NCBI RefSeq assembly: GCF_000024065.1
Contig: NC_013174.1
Span: 1,426,001 to 1,490,000 of the forward strand
Reading direction: 5' to 3'
DNA: 64,000 nt
Source: Jonesia denitrificans DSM 20603
GTDB taxonomy: Bacteria; Actinomycetota; Actinomycetes; Actinomycetales; Cellulomonadaceae
The notes under the pieces are model-generated. The model was not told the origin of the DNA and made no database searches. It saw only the letters and a program-made list of their open reading frames with translations. Made by a program: the position numbers and the translations under genes. Positions 37,867-47,411 of the stretch are shown piece after piece (position 1 is the stretch's first letter; every line of letters starts with the position of its first letter).

Positions 37867-39729
37867 TCACTCACCGTCCTTGCGTGTTGTGCTCTGGGAG
37901 CTCACCTGTTCAGTTTGTTCCTTGCTGCGCTGAGCGGCTTTCCGTTGTGCGATGGTCATGCGGGTCCCGTCGTCGTTGAACATCGGGGTACTTTGCGCGG
38001 TGGCGACTTTACCCCGGCCAACATATCGAGGACGGTCCACCCCCAGCGATTCGGGGTTAAACCCAGAGAGTTTGTGTCCGTTCCTGAAGAATCGGGTACG
38101 TGCAAGTAGTTGGAGTACGGGGTGAGTGAAGAAGAAGACGACGATCAGGTCAATCAACGTGGTGAGTCCGAGTGTGAATGCGAAGCCTCGCACTCCACCT
38201 ACAGCGAGGAAGTAGAGCACAACGGCTGCAATAAAGTTCACAGCATCAGAGGCAATGATGGTTCGTTTCGCACGGTCCCACCCCACCTCAATGGCTCCAT
38301 CGAGGCTGCGCCCTTCACGGAGCTCATCGCGGATACGTTCGAAGTACACGATGAATGAGTCAGCGGTAATACCGATCGCGACGATGATTCCGGCAACACC
38401 CGCAAGAGAGAGTCGGTACCCTTGCACCCACGACAGTAACGCCAAGGCGAGATACGTAGCGACAGCTGCGATCACCAGTGATGCAATTGTCAGCGTACCC
38501 AGCACACGGTATTGAACCAGCGAGTACACGCCCACGAGGATGAGACCGATCAACCCGGCGAGGATACCTTTTTGTAGTTGTTCGCTCCCGAGGGTGGCCG
38601 AGATTGTCTCCTCGCTCTGCACCTCAAAAGTTAAGGGAAGTGCTCCGAAACTCAACTGGTTTGCGAGCTTATTTGCACTCTCGTTGGTGAAAGTCCCTTC
38701 AATGAATGCCTCACCTGTGCGGAAAACCTCAGTCACGCCCGGTGATGACAGGACAAGATTGTCAAGAACAATGGCGAACATGTTTGGCGCCGAGGAAGTC
38801 GGTGCGTAGATCCATTGTTCGTATTCAGGTAGCTGGGACAGGCGGCTCGTCACTGTTTCGAAGTCTCGTGTCCCTTGACTGTTGAACGCGATGTTGACGA
38901 TCCAGTCATTCGTCATTGCACCACCCTGCAACTGCTTCAGACCCGAGCTTGCTTGAGCGATGTCATTCCCAGAAATTTCCATGGGGCCAAGGATGTACTT
39001 GGTGTCGCCCTCTTCAGAGCACGTCACTAGGACAGCATTAGGGTCAGCGACTCCCCCACCACCAGTCAAGCTATCAGGGGATGTACAGTCCAGAGCGTAA
39101 AACTCCTCAACGACATCACGCGTGATCTGAGCGAGGTCGCTAGGATTTTCTGCTTCTGCTGCCTCGGCGTCATCCGAAATGAGTTCGTCAAGGGGGCCAC
39201 CGACTGGTTCTGCTGATTCAGCAGCCGGATCCTGCTGCGCATCGGCCGTTGGTTCCTGCGCATCGCTAGCATCGTCTGTGTCATTGGTTGTCTCCCCGTC
39301 CGCTGGAGTTTCCACCTCAATTGGTGCGGGATCTCCCATGTACAGCACAGGGCGGAACTGCATTTGCGCCGACTCACGGACCAGCGCGAGGGTTTCTTCA
39401 CTGGGGTTGCCGGGAAGCGCGACGACAATGTTACGCCCACCCTGACTTGTGATCTCGGCTTCTGCAACACCAGAAGAGTCGACGCGTTGGCGAATAATCG
39501 CGATTGCTTGGCTGATGTCCTCAGCTGAGACAGCCTCGTTGTTCGCGGTCACCGCTTGCAAGATGATTTGGGTGCCCCCCTCAAGATCAAGGGCAAGTTT
39601 CGGTGTCCACTGGGCTTCACTGGATGTGGTCACACCAGCGAACAGTGCTCCCGCTCCTGCGGCAAGGATGACAAGCAAGGTGATAAGCGGCCGCCAAGGG
39701 GCTCGTCCGCGCGTGTTGGTACTCGCCAA
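37867..39729 (-). CDS. secD: Protein translocase subunit SecD
   Basis: 620 residues with six membrane spans. Family motifs are LALDLEGGTQIIL, AEITSQGGRNIVVALPG and the TM4 block GITADSFIVYFERIRDELREG. An acidic, Asp/Glu/Thr-rich insert of about 75 residues (roughly 135-210) sits in the first external domain and is longer than in E. coli. The start is a TTG, with AGAAGAG about eight bases upstream; no better start is visible. A small hairpin (GGCACC/GGTGCC, 39753-39768) separates it from yajC. Confidence 0.94.
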   Translation of the reverse strand: MASTNTRGRAPWRPLITLLVILAAGAGALFAGVTTSSEAQWTPKLALDLEGGTQIILQAVTANNEAVSAEDISQAIAIIRQRVDSSGVAEAEITSQGGRNIVVALPGNPSEETLALVRESAQMQFRPVLYMGDPAPIEVETPADGETTNDTDDASDAQEPTADAQQDPAAESAEPVGGPLDELISDDAEAAEAENPSDLAQITRDVVEEFYALDCTSPDSLTGGGGVADPNAVLVTCSEEGDTKYILGPMEISGNDIAQASSGLKQLQGGAMTNDWIVNIAFNSQGTRDFETVTSRLSQLPEYEQWIYAPTSSAPNMFAIVLDNLVLSSPGVTEVFRTGEAFIEGTFTNESANKLANQLSFGALPLTFEVQSEETISATLGSEQLQKGILAGLIGLILVGVYSLVQYRVLGTLTIASLVIAAVATYLALALLSWVQGYRLSLAGVAGIIVAIGITADSFIVYFERIRDELREGRSLDGAIEVGWDRAKRTIIASDAVNFIAAVVLYFLAVGGVRGFAFTLGLTTLIDLIVVFFFTHPVLQLLARTRFFRNGHKLSGFNPESLGVDRPRYVGRGKVATAQSTPMFNDDGTRMTIAQRKAAQRSKEQTEQVSSQSTTRKDGE

Positions 39730-39782
39730 CGGTCTGACTCTTCTCGTGACAGGGCACCGTCAGGTGCCTGGGTGGTTAGGCG

Positions 39783-40172
39783 TTACTTTGTGTCCTCGTC
39801 GCGGCGGGTCGTGTCCTCGCCAGGCTTCGTAATGAGGCCGGAGACATCATCAGGCACAACAAATCCTGCTTGTTCTTGTCCGTCAGTCTCTGAGTGTGTT
39901 TCGGTGTCCATAGCGGTAGATACTGAGTCGTACGGCTTAGAAATCGCGGCCTTCACCCACTGGGTTCGGGAACCTGGCTCCGACTCAAGAGTGACCAGAT
40001 CATCACCGATCTCCACGATGGTTCCGACATAGCCTGACGCTGTCATGACACGTTGGCCCGGTGCCATGGAATCACGGAAACTCATCATTTCCTTTTGGCG
40101 TTTGCGTGTTCCACGTGTCATGAAGAACATCATCGCCACCATGACGACCAAGAGAATTATCAGCGGGTCCAT
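39783..40172 (-). CDS. yajC: Preprotein translocase accessory subunit YajC
   Basis: 129-residue single-span protein that associates with SecDF. The N-terminal helix PLIILLVVMVAMMFFM is followed by a basic stop (TRGTRKRQKEM), then the conserved LKPGQ-like MAPGQRVMTASGYVGTIVEI. The C-terminus is acidic and unconserved. First gene of yajC-secD-secF. Confidence 0.92.
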   Translation of the reverse strand: MDPLIILLVVMVAMMFFMTRGTRKRQKEMMSFRDSMAPGQRVMTASGYVGTIVEIGDDLVTLESEPGSRTQWVKAAISKPYDSVSTAMDTETHSETDGQEQAGFVVPDDVSGLITKPGEDTTRRDEDTK

Positions 40173-40262
40173 AATTTTGCCTCACGTGTGTTGGGTCCTT
40201 AGGGAGTCTAGGCGCTTGGGCACCTTTTCTCCTAACGCTTGGGGCTGGAGATAAGTGCCCAC

Positions 40263-41321
40263 CTAGGGGAAAAGAGTTGTGTTGTCCTGCGGAGGAGTGA
40301 GCCCCAGGTGCTGCCAGGTGGCTGGTGTGGCGATGCGTCCGCGCGGGGTCCGCCCCATCAGTCCTTCACGCACCAGGAATGGTTCAGCCACTGTTTCCAC
40401 TGTCTCTGGTTCCTCTCCCACCGTCACAGCGAGTGTGGACAAACCCACCGGGCCTCCACCGAATCGAGTACACAATGCGGTGAGGACAGCCCGGTCGAGA
40501 CGGTCAAGACCAAGCGCATCAACTTCATAAACTGTCAGTGCGGCTTGGGCCGCTGACAAGTCAAGGACACCCGTTCCTTTGACTTGCGCCCAGTCACGCA
40601 CCCGCCGCAGCAGCCTGTTGGCGATGCGTGGCGTACCCCGCGAGCGCGTGGCGATTTCTTGGGCGGCTTGTGGTGAGAGTTCGACTCCGAGGAGGTGTGC
40701 TGATCGGTGGACTACTCGTTCGAGGTCGGTGGCGTCGTAGAAGTCGAGGTGACCGGTGAATCCGAATCTGTCTCGTAGTGGTGCGGGCAGGAGTCCGGCT
40801 CGGGTTGTGGCACCGACGGCTGTGAATCGTGGCAGGGAGAGTGGGATTGCTGAGGCGCCTGCGCCTTTTCCGACGACGACGTCGACGCGGAAGTCTTCCA
40901 TGGCGACGTAGAGGAGTTCTTCGGCTGGTCGTGCGAGTCGGTGGATTTCGTCGATGAAGAGGACTTCACCTTCATCGAGTGAGGATAGGACTGCTGCGAG
41001 GTCGCCGGCGTGTTGGATTGCTGGGCCTGATGTGACTCGGAGTGAGACTCCTAGTTCTGCGGCGATGATCATGGCGAGTGTTGTTTTTCCGAGTCCTGGG
41101 GGGCCGGAGAGCAGGACGTGGTCGGGGGATGCGCCTCGGCCTTTTGCGGCGTCGAGGACGAGTTTGAGTTGTTCTCGTACGATGGGTTGGCCAACGAATT
41201 CGGTGAGGGTGCGTGGGCGCAGTGCTGCTTCGGCTGCTCGTTCGAGGTCGTCGGCTCCGTTGGATACGAGTCGTTGGCTGTCGAGGTCGATGTCGTCGCG
41301 GGGGTGGTCGGTGTCAGGCAC
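40263..41321 (-). CDS. ruvB: Holliday junction branch migration ATPase RuvB
   Basis: Hexameric AAA+ motor that drives Holliday junction migration with RuvA. Walker [12 protein letters not shown], Walker [10 protein letters not shown], sensor [18 protein letters not shown], and the winged-helix C-terminus with [16 protein letters not shown]. 352 residues. GTG 41321 overlaps the ruvA stop by eight bases. Inside the gene, near 40670, codon use changes: the 5' part is nearly all C- and A-ending codons, the 3' part is ordinary. Confidence 0.95.
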   Translation of the reverse strand: MPDTDHPRDDIDLDSQRLVSNGADDLERAAEAALRPRTLTEFVGQPIVREQLKLVLDAAKGRGASPDHVLLSGPPGLGKTTLAMIIAAELGVSLRVTSGPAIQHAGDLAAVLSSLDEGEVLFIDEIHRLARPAEELLYVAMEDFRVDVVVGKGAGASAIPLSLPRFTAVGATTRAGLLPAPLRDRFGFTGHLDFYDATDLERVVHRSAHLLGVELSPQAAQEIATRSRGTPRIANRLLRRVRDWAQVKGTGVLDLSAAQAALTVYEVDALGLDRLDRAVLTALCTRFGGGPVGLSTLAVTVGEEPETVETVAEPFLVREGLMGRTPRGRIATPATWQHLGLTPPQDNTTLFP

Positions 41322-41931
41322 GTGGTCCTCCGAGGATTTTTAGTGCTGCGCGGAGGGTTGCTGGTACTTGGGCGGGTGTGATGATTGGTTGTCCGGTGTC
41401 GGCGCGTACTTGGTCGACTGCGTTTTCTGCTTGTTTGGTGTTCCATCCCAGTGACATTAGGGCGTCGATGACTTGTTCTGAGGCGTCGTGTTCAGTGGGT
41501 GTTGTGGGGGTTTGGGTTGTTTCTGACTGTGGTGGGGTCATTCGGTTGGATAGTTCGAGTACGATGCGTTGTGCGACTTTGGGGCCGATTCCTGGGACTT
41601 TGGTGAGTGCTTTGATGTCTGCGTGGACGACGGCGGTGCGTAGTGCTTGGGCTGGGTGGATGGCGAGCATTGCGAGTGCTAGGCGGGGGCCTACTCCGGA
41701 GACTGTTTGTACTGTTTCGAAGACGTCTCGTTCGTCGAAATCCGTGAACCCGAAGAGTGTCATTGAGTCTTCCCGCACGACAAGGGAGGTCCAGAGTGTT
41801 GCGTCTTGTCCTTCGCGCAGTGTTGCGAGGGTTGCGGGGGTCGCGTAGACGAGGTAGCCGACTCCGTGGACGGTGAGGATGGCGGAGTCGAGGCGTATTT
41901 TTTGGACGATGCCTGTCAGTTGGGCGATCAT
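41314..41931 (-). CDS. ruvA: Holliday junction DNA helicase RuvA
   Basis: Tetrameric junction-binding subunit. 205 residues: an OB fold ([29 protein letters not shown]), two helix-hairpin-helix motifs ([19 protein letters not shown] and [19 protein letters not shown]), a linker and the C-terminal RuvB-binding helices ([19 protein letters not shown]). Coding strand very rich in A and C at third positions. Confidence 0.94.
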   Translation of the reverse strand: MIAQLTGIVQKIRLDSAILTVHGVGYLVYATPATLATLREGQDATLWTSLVVREDSMTLFGFTDFDERDVFETVQTVSGVGPRLALAMLAIHPAQALRTAVVHADIKALTKVPGIGPKVAQRIVLELSNRMTPPQSETTQTPTTPTEHDASEQVIDALMSLGWNTKQAENAVDQVRADTGQPIITPAQVPATLRAALKILGGPRA

Positions 41932-42021
41932 GATTTGTCACACTCGTGATTCGTGTTTTTGGTGGATTGGGGTGTGGTTTTTCCTGGGTTGGTGTTGTGG
42001 AGGAAGTGACTGTCTTGGACT

Positions 42022-42594
42022 TTAGTGCAGGCGCCTGACATTTTGTTTGGTTGCTTGTTCTGCGGCTGCCCATTGTCGTTGTGCTGGTGTCATTTGGTAG
42101 CGGTCGGCTTTGTCGAGTATTCCAGCTGGGCGCCAGAGGTGGCAGATGGCGAGGGCTAGTGCGTCGGCTGCGTCGGCTGGGCGGGGAGCTTGACTGAGGC
42201 CGAGGATGTTGGCGACCATGCGCTGTACTTGTTCTTTGTGGGCTCCCCCGTGGCCGGTGACGGCTGCTTTGACTTCGCTGGGGGTGTGGAGTGCGACGGG
42301 TACGCCTCGTTTTGCTGCTGCGACCATGGCGAGTCCGGCGACTTGTGCTGTCCCCATGACTGTGGACAGGTTGTTTTGAGCGAATACTCGTTCTATGGCG
42401 ACAACGTCTGGGATGTGGCGGTCGAGCCATTCGTCGAGTTGTTGTGAGATTGCTAGAAGCCGCACATCGATTGATTCGGTGTGTGTGGATCGGGCGACTC
42501 CCACGGCGACGAGGCGTGCCCGGCGCCCGGCTATGGAATCAACAACGCCGATTCCGCACCGGGTGAGCCCTGGGTCTACACCGAGAACGCGCAT
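42022..42594 (-). CDS. ruvC: Crossover junction endodeoxyribonuclease RuvC
   Basis: Resolves Holliday junctions. 190 residues; the catalytic acidic residues are seen in [20 protein letters not shown] and [12 protein letters not shown]. Usual operon with ruvA and ruvB, 90 bases upstream of ruvA, and five bases after yebC. Confidence 0.94.
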   Translation of the reverse strand: MRVLGVDPGLTRCGIGVVDSIAGRRARLVAVGVARSTHTESIDVRLLAISQQLDEWLDRHIPDVVAIERVFAQNNLSTVMGTAQVAGLAMVAAAKRGVPVALHTPSEVKAAVTGHGGAHKEQVQRMVANILGLSQAPRPADAADALALAICHLWRPAGILDKADRYQMTPAQRQWAAAEQATKQNVRRLH

Positions 42595-42599
42595 TGTGG

Positions 42600-43358
42600 T
42601 TAGTCGTCTTCGTTGAGTTCAGCTGCGACGTCTGGGGTGATGTCGTAGTTGGCGTAGACGTTTTGTACGTCGTCGGAGTCTTCGAGTGCGTCGATGAGTT
42701 TGAAGACTTTTCGTGCGCCGTCTGCGTCGAGTTCGATGCGTGTTGCGGGGTGCCAGATTGATTCGGCGGAGTCGTATTCGATGTCTGCGGATTCGAGTGC
42801 GTCTCGTACTGCGCGTAAGTCTGTTGCTTCACAGAGCACTTCGAAGGTGTCGCCTTCTTGGTTGACTTCTTCTGCGCCGGCGTCGAGAACAGCCATCATG
42901 ATGTCGTCTTCGTTGTGGTTGTTCGCGGGGATGACGACGAGGCCTTTGCGGGAGAACATGTAGGCCACTGAGCCCGGGTCTGCGAGTTGTCCACCACCAC
43001 GGGTGAAGGCGACGCGCACATCAGCGGCAGAACGGTTTTTGTTGTCGGTGAGGCACTCAACGAGTATTGCTACTCCGCCTGGTGCGTAACCCTCGTACAT
43101 GATGGTTTGGTAGTCTGCCCCACCTTCGATGAGCCCTGCTCCCCGTTTGACAGCACGGTCGATGTTGTCTCCAGGCACCGAGTTTTTCTTGGCTGTTTGG
43201 ATTGCGTCGAACAGGGTGGGGTTTCCTTGGGGGTCCCCTCCCCCGGTGCGGGCAGCAACTTCAATGTTTTTGATGAGGCGGGCGAAGAGTTTGCCGCGCT
43301 TGGCGTCGATTGCCGCTTTTTTGTGTTTCGTAGTTGCCCATTTGGAGTGACCTGCCAT
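42600..43358 (-). CDS. YebC/PmpR family regulatory protein
   Basis: 252 residues with the family start [33 protein letters not shown], then [16 protein letters not shown] and the acidic C-terminal domains. Family members act as transcription regulators or relieve ribosome stalling. First gene of yebC-ruvC-ruvA-ruvB. The codon style changes near 43000, in mid-gene. Confidence 0.93.
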   Translation of the reverse strand: MAGHSKWATTKHKKAAIDAKRGKLFARLIKNIEVAARTGGGDPQGNPTLFDAIQTAKKNSVPGDNIDRAVKRGAGLIEGGADYQTIMYEGYAPGGVAILVECLTDNKNRSAADVRVAFTRGGGQLADPGSVAYMFSRKGLVVIPANNHNEDDIMMAVLDAGAEEVNQEGDTFEVLCEATDLRAVRDALESADIEYDSAESIWHPATRIELDADGARKVFKLIDALEDSDDVQNVYANYDITPDVAAELNEDD

Positions 43359-43441
43359 GGGTGGGGACTCCTTACATGAATGTCGTCGGTGTGGACTCGA
43401 TTGATCTTAGCCGCTGGTGGCACGCCTGTGCGAACAGGCTA

Positions 43442-43960
43442 TCAGTGGGGCGTGTGTGATTGGTCGTGACGGAGGCGGATGACTGTCCCGTCCCACCCTG
43501 TACTCATTGAGGTGATGAGTGCAGTGAGGTTTTCTGGAAACACTTCGCACGTTGCGTTGGTGAGGTCGTGCACGCTCAACCAGGCAAGGTCGTCGACAAA
43601 GCGTTGTTCGACATCTGTCCATCCGGTGGTGGACAGCACTGGTGCTGTGTCAAGGTGCGCGACGAAGAACGTTTCATGTTGGACGATGTGTTCTGCTTGG
43701 AAGTCGAAAATCGCTGAGCGAAACATCACTGGTCCGACGAGGTCGCCTTCCTCAAGGGTGATGCCTGTTTCTTCGAAGACTTCACGCACGGCTGCTTGTC
43801 TGTGGCTCTCGCCAGCGTCAAGCCCGCCGCCCACTGTGAACCACCAGTGGCGGGTGGGATTGTGTTCGTCATGCCCGCGCAGCATGAGCACGTTGTTGTT
43901 CGCGTCCAAAAGGATGACGCGTGCAGCGTCACGGGTTCGGTACGCCGGGTGTTTTGTCAC
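43442..43960 (-). CDS. Nudix hydrolase
   Basis: 172 residues from GTG 43960, which overlaps the upstream stop (GTGA) and follows AGGA. The Nudix box is complete: GGGLDAGESHRQAAVREVFEETGI. The N-terminus (KHPAYRTRDAARVILLD) and TRHWWFTVGGG are as in the actinobacterial Nudix genes next to pimA. In Mycobacterium tuberculosis a Nudix domain and a membrane segment are joined in one protein at this locus (Rv2609c); here they are separate genes. Substrate unknown. Confidence 0.85.
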   Translation of the reverse strand: MTKHPAYRTRDAARVILLDANNNVLMLRGHDEHNPTRHWWFTVGGGLDAGESHRQAAVREVFEETGITLEEGDLVGPVMFRSAIFDFQAEHIVQHETFFVAHLDTAPVLSTTGWTDVEQRFVDDLAWLSVHDLTNATCEVFPENLTALITSMSTGWDGTVIRLRHDQSHTPH

Positions 43961-44622
43961 TGAAGGTGTCCTGTAATAGCTGGCAATCCCGGTGGCCATG
44001 TGTCGTCAAATTCAACGGTCTGCGGCATGGGTGCCCGTCCTGCGAGGCGAAATAGACGCACAAACGGGTTTGCTCGCAAACGTTGTGCTTGAAGGACCGC
44101 TTCATTGTGGAACCGTCGTGCAATGTGGACACGATACCAGGCTGCTGCCAGTGCGTTGAGTAGCTCATCTGTGTCTGGGGTGCTGGGTAGTGGTTCGTCG
44201 AGGATTTGGGTGAGGACGGCGGTCAGGGAGCTCTCCTCTGCTTCGCGTTCTTGTCCGAGGGTGCCATCGAGTGCTGCGATGACGTGTTGGCGGGTGGGTT
44301 TGGTGGTGGGGGTGCGGTGTTGGGTGATGAGTTGTTCGAGGTCAGGGACTGCGACCATGAGTTCTTGGTCGCCGTCGCGGCACGAGTTTTGCACAGCGTT
44401 GACGGTGTCAGCTAGGAGAAGTGAGCTGACAGGATCCAGGGTGTGGGAGGCAGCAAGGTTGCCTGCTGCTGCGGATCTGCGCAGCAGTTGTGCATCTAAC
44501 GCGAGACGGGACGCGACAACTTTGCGGTGGAGTCGGTCGAGGCGTTGTGCGTGGTTGATGGCAAGCCACGTGGCTGTGGCAAGGACGATGAGGATGATGA
44601 CGGTTGTTTCTGACCAGGTCAT
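43957..44622 (-). CDS. LemA-like membrane protein
   Basis: 221 residues with one N-terminal membrane span (TVIILIVLATATWLAIN) and a helical remainder. The end, IARRFHNEAVLQAQRLRANPFVRLFRLAG, recalls the LemA core (ARRFYNDAV...). It overlaps pimA and the Nudix gene by four bases each, so it is part of the phosphatidylinositol-mannoside operon. Function unknown. Confidence 0.65.
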   Translation of the reverse strand: MTWSETTVIILIVLATATWLAINHAQRLDRLHRKVVASRLALDAQLLRRSAAAGNLAASHTLDPVSSLLLADTVNAVQNSCRDGDQELMVAVPDLEQLITQHRTPTTKPTRQHVIAALDGTLGQEREAEESSLTAVLTQILDEPLPSTPDTDELLNALAAAWYRVHIARRFHNEAVLQAQRLRANPFVRLFRLAGRAPMPQTVEFDDTWPPGLPAITGHLQ

Positions 44623-45821
44623 GAGGCTTCTCGTGGGTGTGTAAGTGCACTGGGGTCTTCGGTGACTTTGCCTAGCGCAGTGGACGCGGACAGGACCATT
44701 TCGTACACGGTGAGGATTTTCGTGGTGACTTCCTTCCAGTCAAATTGCTGGACGAACTCAGTGGCCCGTTGGGTGCGTTGGGTGCGCTCAGTGGGGTTGT
44801 TGAGTGCTTCGATCACGGCACGGGCTAGGTCGTTCGGGTCGTTGGTGCGGAACATGTAGCCAGCTTGTCCGTTGTCGAGGACTCGTTCGAATGCGCCAAG
44901 ATCTGAGGCGATGACGGTGGTGCCAGCGCTCATGGCTTCGACCAGGACGATACCGAAGCTTTCGCCGCCTGTTTGTGGGGCGATGTAGAGGTCAACTGAG
45001 GTCAGCAGGGATGCTTTTTCGTCGTCAGTGATGGCACCAAGGAATTCAACGTTGGTGAGGTGGTTGCTGAGTTGTTGTTCAGCGTGACGTTTACCTTCAT
45101 CGCCTTTGCCCGCGATGAGGAATCGGGCGTTGGGGTAGTGCGTCAGGATGTGCGGAATGGCTTGGCTGAGGACGGGCAGTCCTTTGCGGGGTTCGTCAAG
45201 GCGTCCCAGGAACGCAATAGTGGGGGCGTCGGGGGTTCCTTGCCACTGCGGGGTGGGAGTCGCATGTGTGAATGTGTTGACGTAGACGCCGTTGGGGATG
45301 ACGATGGCGTCCCCACCGAGGTGGTCGATCAGTGTACGTCGGGCATCTTCGGACACGGCGATACGGGCGGAGAATTTTTCGAGCGAGGGTCGCACCATGG
45401 GGTAAACGAATTGCAGTGCCCGGGAGCGGATGAGCGCGGTGTGGAATGTGCCGACGATGGGACCTCGTGCGAGCCACAGGGCGAGCATGGACAGGGAGGG
45501 GGTCATTGGTTCGTGCAAGTGGAGGATGTCGAATTGGCCGTCGTTGAGCCAGCGCCTCACTTTCGCGGCAACGCGTGGCCCGAAGGTCAGGCGTGCTACT
45601 GAACCGTTGTATCGGATGGGGATGGAAGCGCCTGCGGGGGTGAGGTATGGCGGGACAGGGGTGTCGTCGTCGGCTGGGGCAAGGACCGAGACTTCGTGGC
45701 CTTGGTTGATGAGTGCTTCGGCAAGGTCTCTGATGTGGAATTGGACTCCGCCAGGGGCGTCAAAGGAATAAGGGCACACGATGCCGACGCGGAGCGTGCG
45801 GTGAGTGTGGGGGCTAGTCAT
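44619..45821 (-). CDS. pimA: Phosphatidylinositol alpha-mannosyltransferase PimA
   Basis: GT4 enzyme that adds the first mannose from GDP-mannose to phosphatidylinositol at the inner membrane face. 400 residues from ATG 45821 (overlapping the acyltransferase stop); the frame is open far upstream but that part is the antisense of the neighbour. Motifs: VGIVCPYSFDAPGGVQFHIRDLAEAL, ILHLHEPMTPSLS, GRLDEPRKGLPVL, and the donor-binding GGESFGIVLVEAMSAGT. Operon order matches other actinobacteria. Confidence 0.93.
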   Translation of the reverse strand: MTSPHTHRTLRVGIVCPYSFDAPGGVQFHIRDLAEALINQGHEVSVLAPADDDTPVPPYLTPAGASIPIRYNGSVARLTFGPRVAAKVRRWLNDGQFDILHLHEPMTPSLSMLALWLARGPIVGTFHTALIRSRALQFVYPMVRPSLEKFSARIAVSEDARRTLIDHLGGDAIVIPNGVYVNTFTHATPTPQWQGTPDAPTIAFLGRLDEPRKGLPVLSQAIPHILTHYPNARFLIAGKGDEGKRHAEQQLSNHLTNVEFLGAITDDEKASLLTSVDLYIAPQTGGESFGIVLVEAMSAGTTVIASDLGAFERVLDNGQAGYMFRTNDPNDLARAVIEALNNPTERTQRTQRATEFVQQFDWKEVTTKILTVYEMVLSASTALGKVTEDPSALTHPREAS

Positions 45822-46770
45822 TGTGCTCCTTTGGTGTGGCGGGCGGCGCAAGGGGGTGGTGGGGGTTGAGGTCAGCGGTGAAGACTTTTTGGAGCATGTG
45901 CCAGTCGTGGGGAGAGCGGGTGATGGCGGTGGCAAGTGTGGTGACCCATTGTTGGGTGAGGTTGGTGATGTTGTCTTTGGTCGTTGCGTTGGGGTCGGCG
46001 TGAAGAGGGGTGTGGAATTCGACGACAATCCCCCAAGGGCTGCCTGCTTGGGCGCGGCGGTGTCCGGTAAGTTTTTCGTAAGTGATGGAAACTGGGATGA
46101 GCGGAACCTGGCCCTGTGTGGCCAGGGCTGCGGGGCCTTTGGCAACGCGTGCACGGTGGCCGTTGAAATCCACCTCAATGCCACTTGCGGTGAGATCACG
46201 GTCAGCGAGCAGGCAAATGAGGTGGTTGTTCGTGCGGGTTGCCCGCAACAGGGCTCGGAAAACACCGTCGTCACCCGCGGCGAGGATGGTCATCCCTAGT
46301 GTTTCGCGGAAGGTGCGGAACTCTGTAAAGAGTTCCTCAGGTTTGAGCCGTTCAGCGACGGTGAGTACAGGGCGGATGGTTGCTGATGCCCACATGCCGG
46401 CGAGGTCCCAGTTACCCTGGTGGGTCAGCGCGAGGACGGGTGAGCCGGGAAGTGCCAGGGCTGCGTCGAGGTTGTGTGCGTTGATGACTCGCACTCGTGC
46501 GTCACGTTGTTGTGGGGTGATGTGGGCGACAGTGAACGCTTCGCCAAAGTAACGCATGTAGGAGCGCATCGCCGCACGGGAAAGTTGGCGTATCTGGCGT
46601 GGATTGGCGGTGGGGCTCACCCGGGTGAGGTTACGTTCAAGCTGGTGTACCCCTTTGGTGTGCACGAGCCAAGTGATGTCTGCTGCCGTGGCCATCAACG
46701 CACGCCATAGCGGACCTGGGATGCGCCATGCGTGGCGGAAAGCAAGGAGGTAGGCGCGGGAGCTATTCAT
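45814..46770 (-). CDS. Phosphatidylinositol mannoside acyltransferase (PatA-like)
   Basis: LpxL/HtrB-type acyltransferase expected to acylate the first mannose of PIM. 318 residues from ATG 46770, which overlaps the pgsA stop (ATGA). The catalytic HxxxxD motif is LTHQGNWDLAG, and LICLLADRDLTASGIEVDFNG is the second conserved block. Placement between pgsA and pimA matches PatA (Rv2611c) loci. Confidence 0.9.
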   Translation of the reverse strand: MNSSRAYLLAFRHAWRIPGPLWRALMATAADITWLVHTKGVHQLERNLTRVSPTANPRQIRQLSRAAMRSYMRYFGEAFTVAHITPQQRDARVRVINAHNLDAALALPGSPVLALTHQGNWDLAGMWASATIRPVLTVAERLKPEELFTEFRTFRETLGMTILAAGDDGVFRALLRATRTNNHLICLLADRDLTASGIEVDFNGHRARVAKGPAALATQGQVPLIPVSITYEKLTGHRRAQAGSPWGIVVEFHTPLHADPNATTKDNITNLTQQWVTTLATAITRSPHDWHMLQKVFTADLNPHHPLAPPATPKEHND

Positions 46771-47390
46771 GAATGGGTTTCTTGGGGCCGTGTTTGGTGA
46801 TGGACATGGGAAATGCGTTGAATGAGGGTGATCGCAGAGAGCGCGGCGAGCACAACCAGTGCCCACGCAAGGATGGAGGGGTTGGCTGTGAGTCCTGTGA
46901 TGAGGGTGGCGAGCAAGGACACGAGGAGTCGTTCTGGGCGTTCAGCGATCCCGACATTGCCATCAAGCCCCAACCCTTCGGCACGGGCACGCGCGTAGGA
47001 CACGCACAAGCCAAGCAGGAGACAGGCGAGGGCAGCAAGTGTTCCAAGGTGTTGTGCGGCAGGGGCATGCCACGCGAAGTAGAGCGCAAGACCAATGAAT
47101 AAAGCTCCGTCTGCAAGCCGGTCAAGAGTTGAGTCCAGGAACGCACCCCATGGGCCTGAGCGTCCGGACAGGCGCGCCATGGTGCCATCAAGGGAGTCAG
47201 TGAACACGAACAACCCAATGACCAGCGCCCCAGCGACAAGGCGCCCAGTGGGCAAGAGCCATAGCGCCGTGGCGATCACCAGGAAAGTGCCAGTGATCGT
47301 GACTGCGTCTGGGGAAATGCGCAGCCGCAGCAGGAAGCGGGCAATCGGAGTGAAGATCGTGGCCATCACGCCGCGTAGACCATTAAGCAT
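46767..47390 (-). CDS. pgsA: Phosphatidylinositol phosphate synthase PgsA1
   Basis: CDP-alcohol phosphatidyltransferase joining CDP-diacylglycerol with inositol phosphate. 207 residues, about six membrane spans. The signature is fully conserved in DSLDGTMARLSG followed by GAFLDSTLDRLADG. Context (pimA, acyltransferase) supports inositol phosphate rather than glycerol phosphate as substrate. Confidence 0.92.
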   Translation of the reverse strand: MLNGLRGVMATIFTPIARFLLRLRISPDAVTITGTFLVIATALWLLPTGRLVAGALVIGLFVFTDSLDGTMARLSGRSGPWGAFLDSTLDRLADGALFIGLALYFAWHAPAAQHLGTLAALACLLLGLCVSYARARAEGLGLDGNVGIAERPERLLVSLLATLITGLTANPSILAWALVVLAALSAITLIQRISHVHHQTRPQETHS

Positions 47391-47411
47391 CGGTGTCTCC
47401 TTGAGGAAGAG

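Noticed and set aside
41492-42430. Minus-strand 312-codon open frame between ruvA and ruvC
   Set aside because: It overlaps both genes in another frame and encodes an Arg/Pro/Thr-rich low-complexity product, an artefact of the A/C-rich block.
45822-46274. N-terminal extension of pimA by 151 codons
   Set aside because: It runs across the acyltransferase gene. The ATGA-type overlap at 45819-45821 and the GT4 N-terminus fix the start at 45821.
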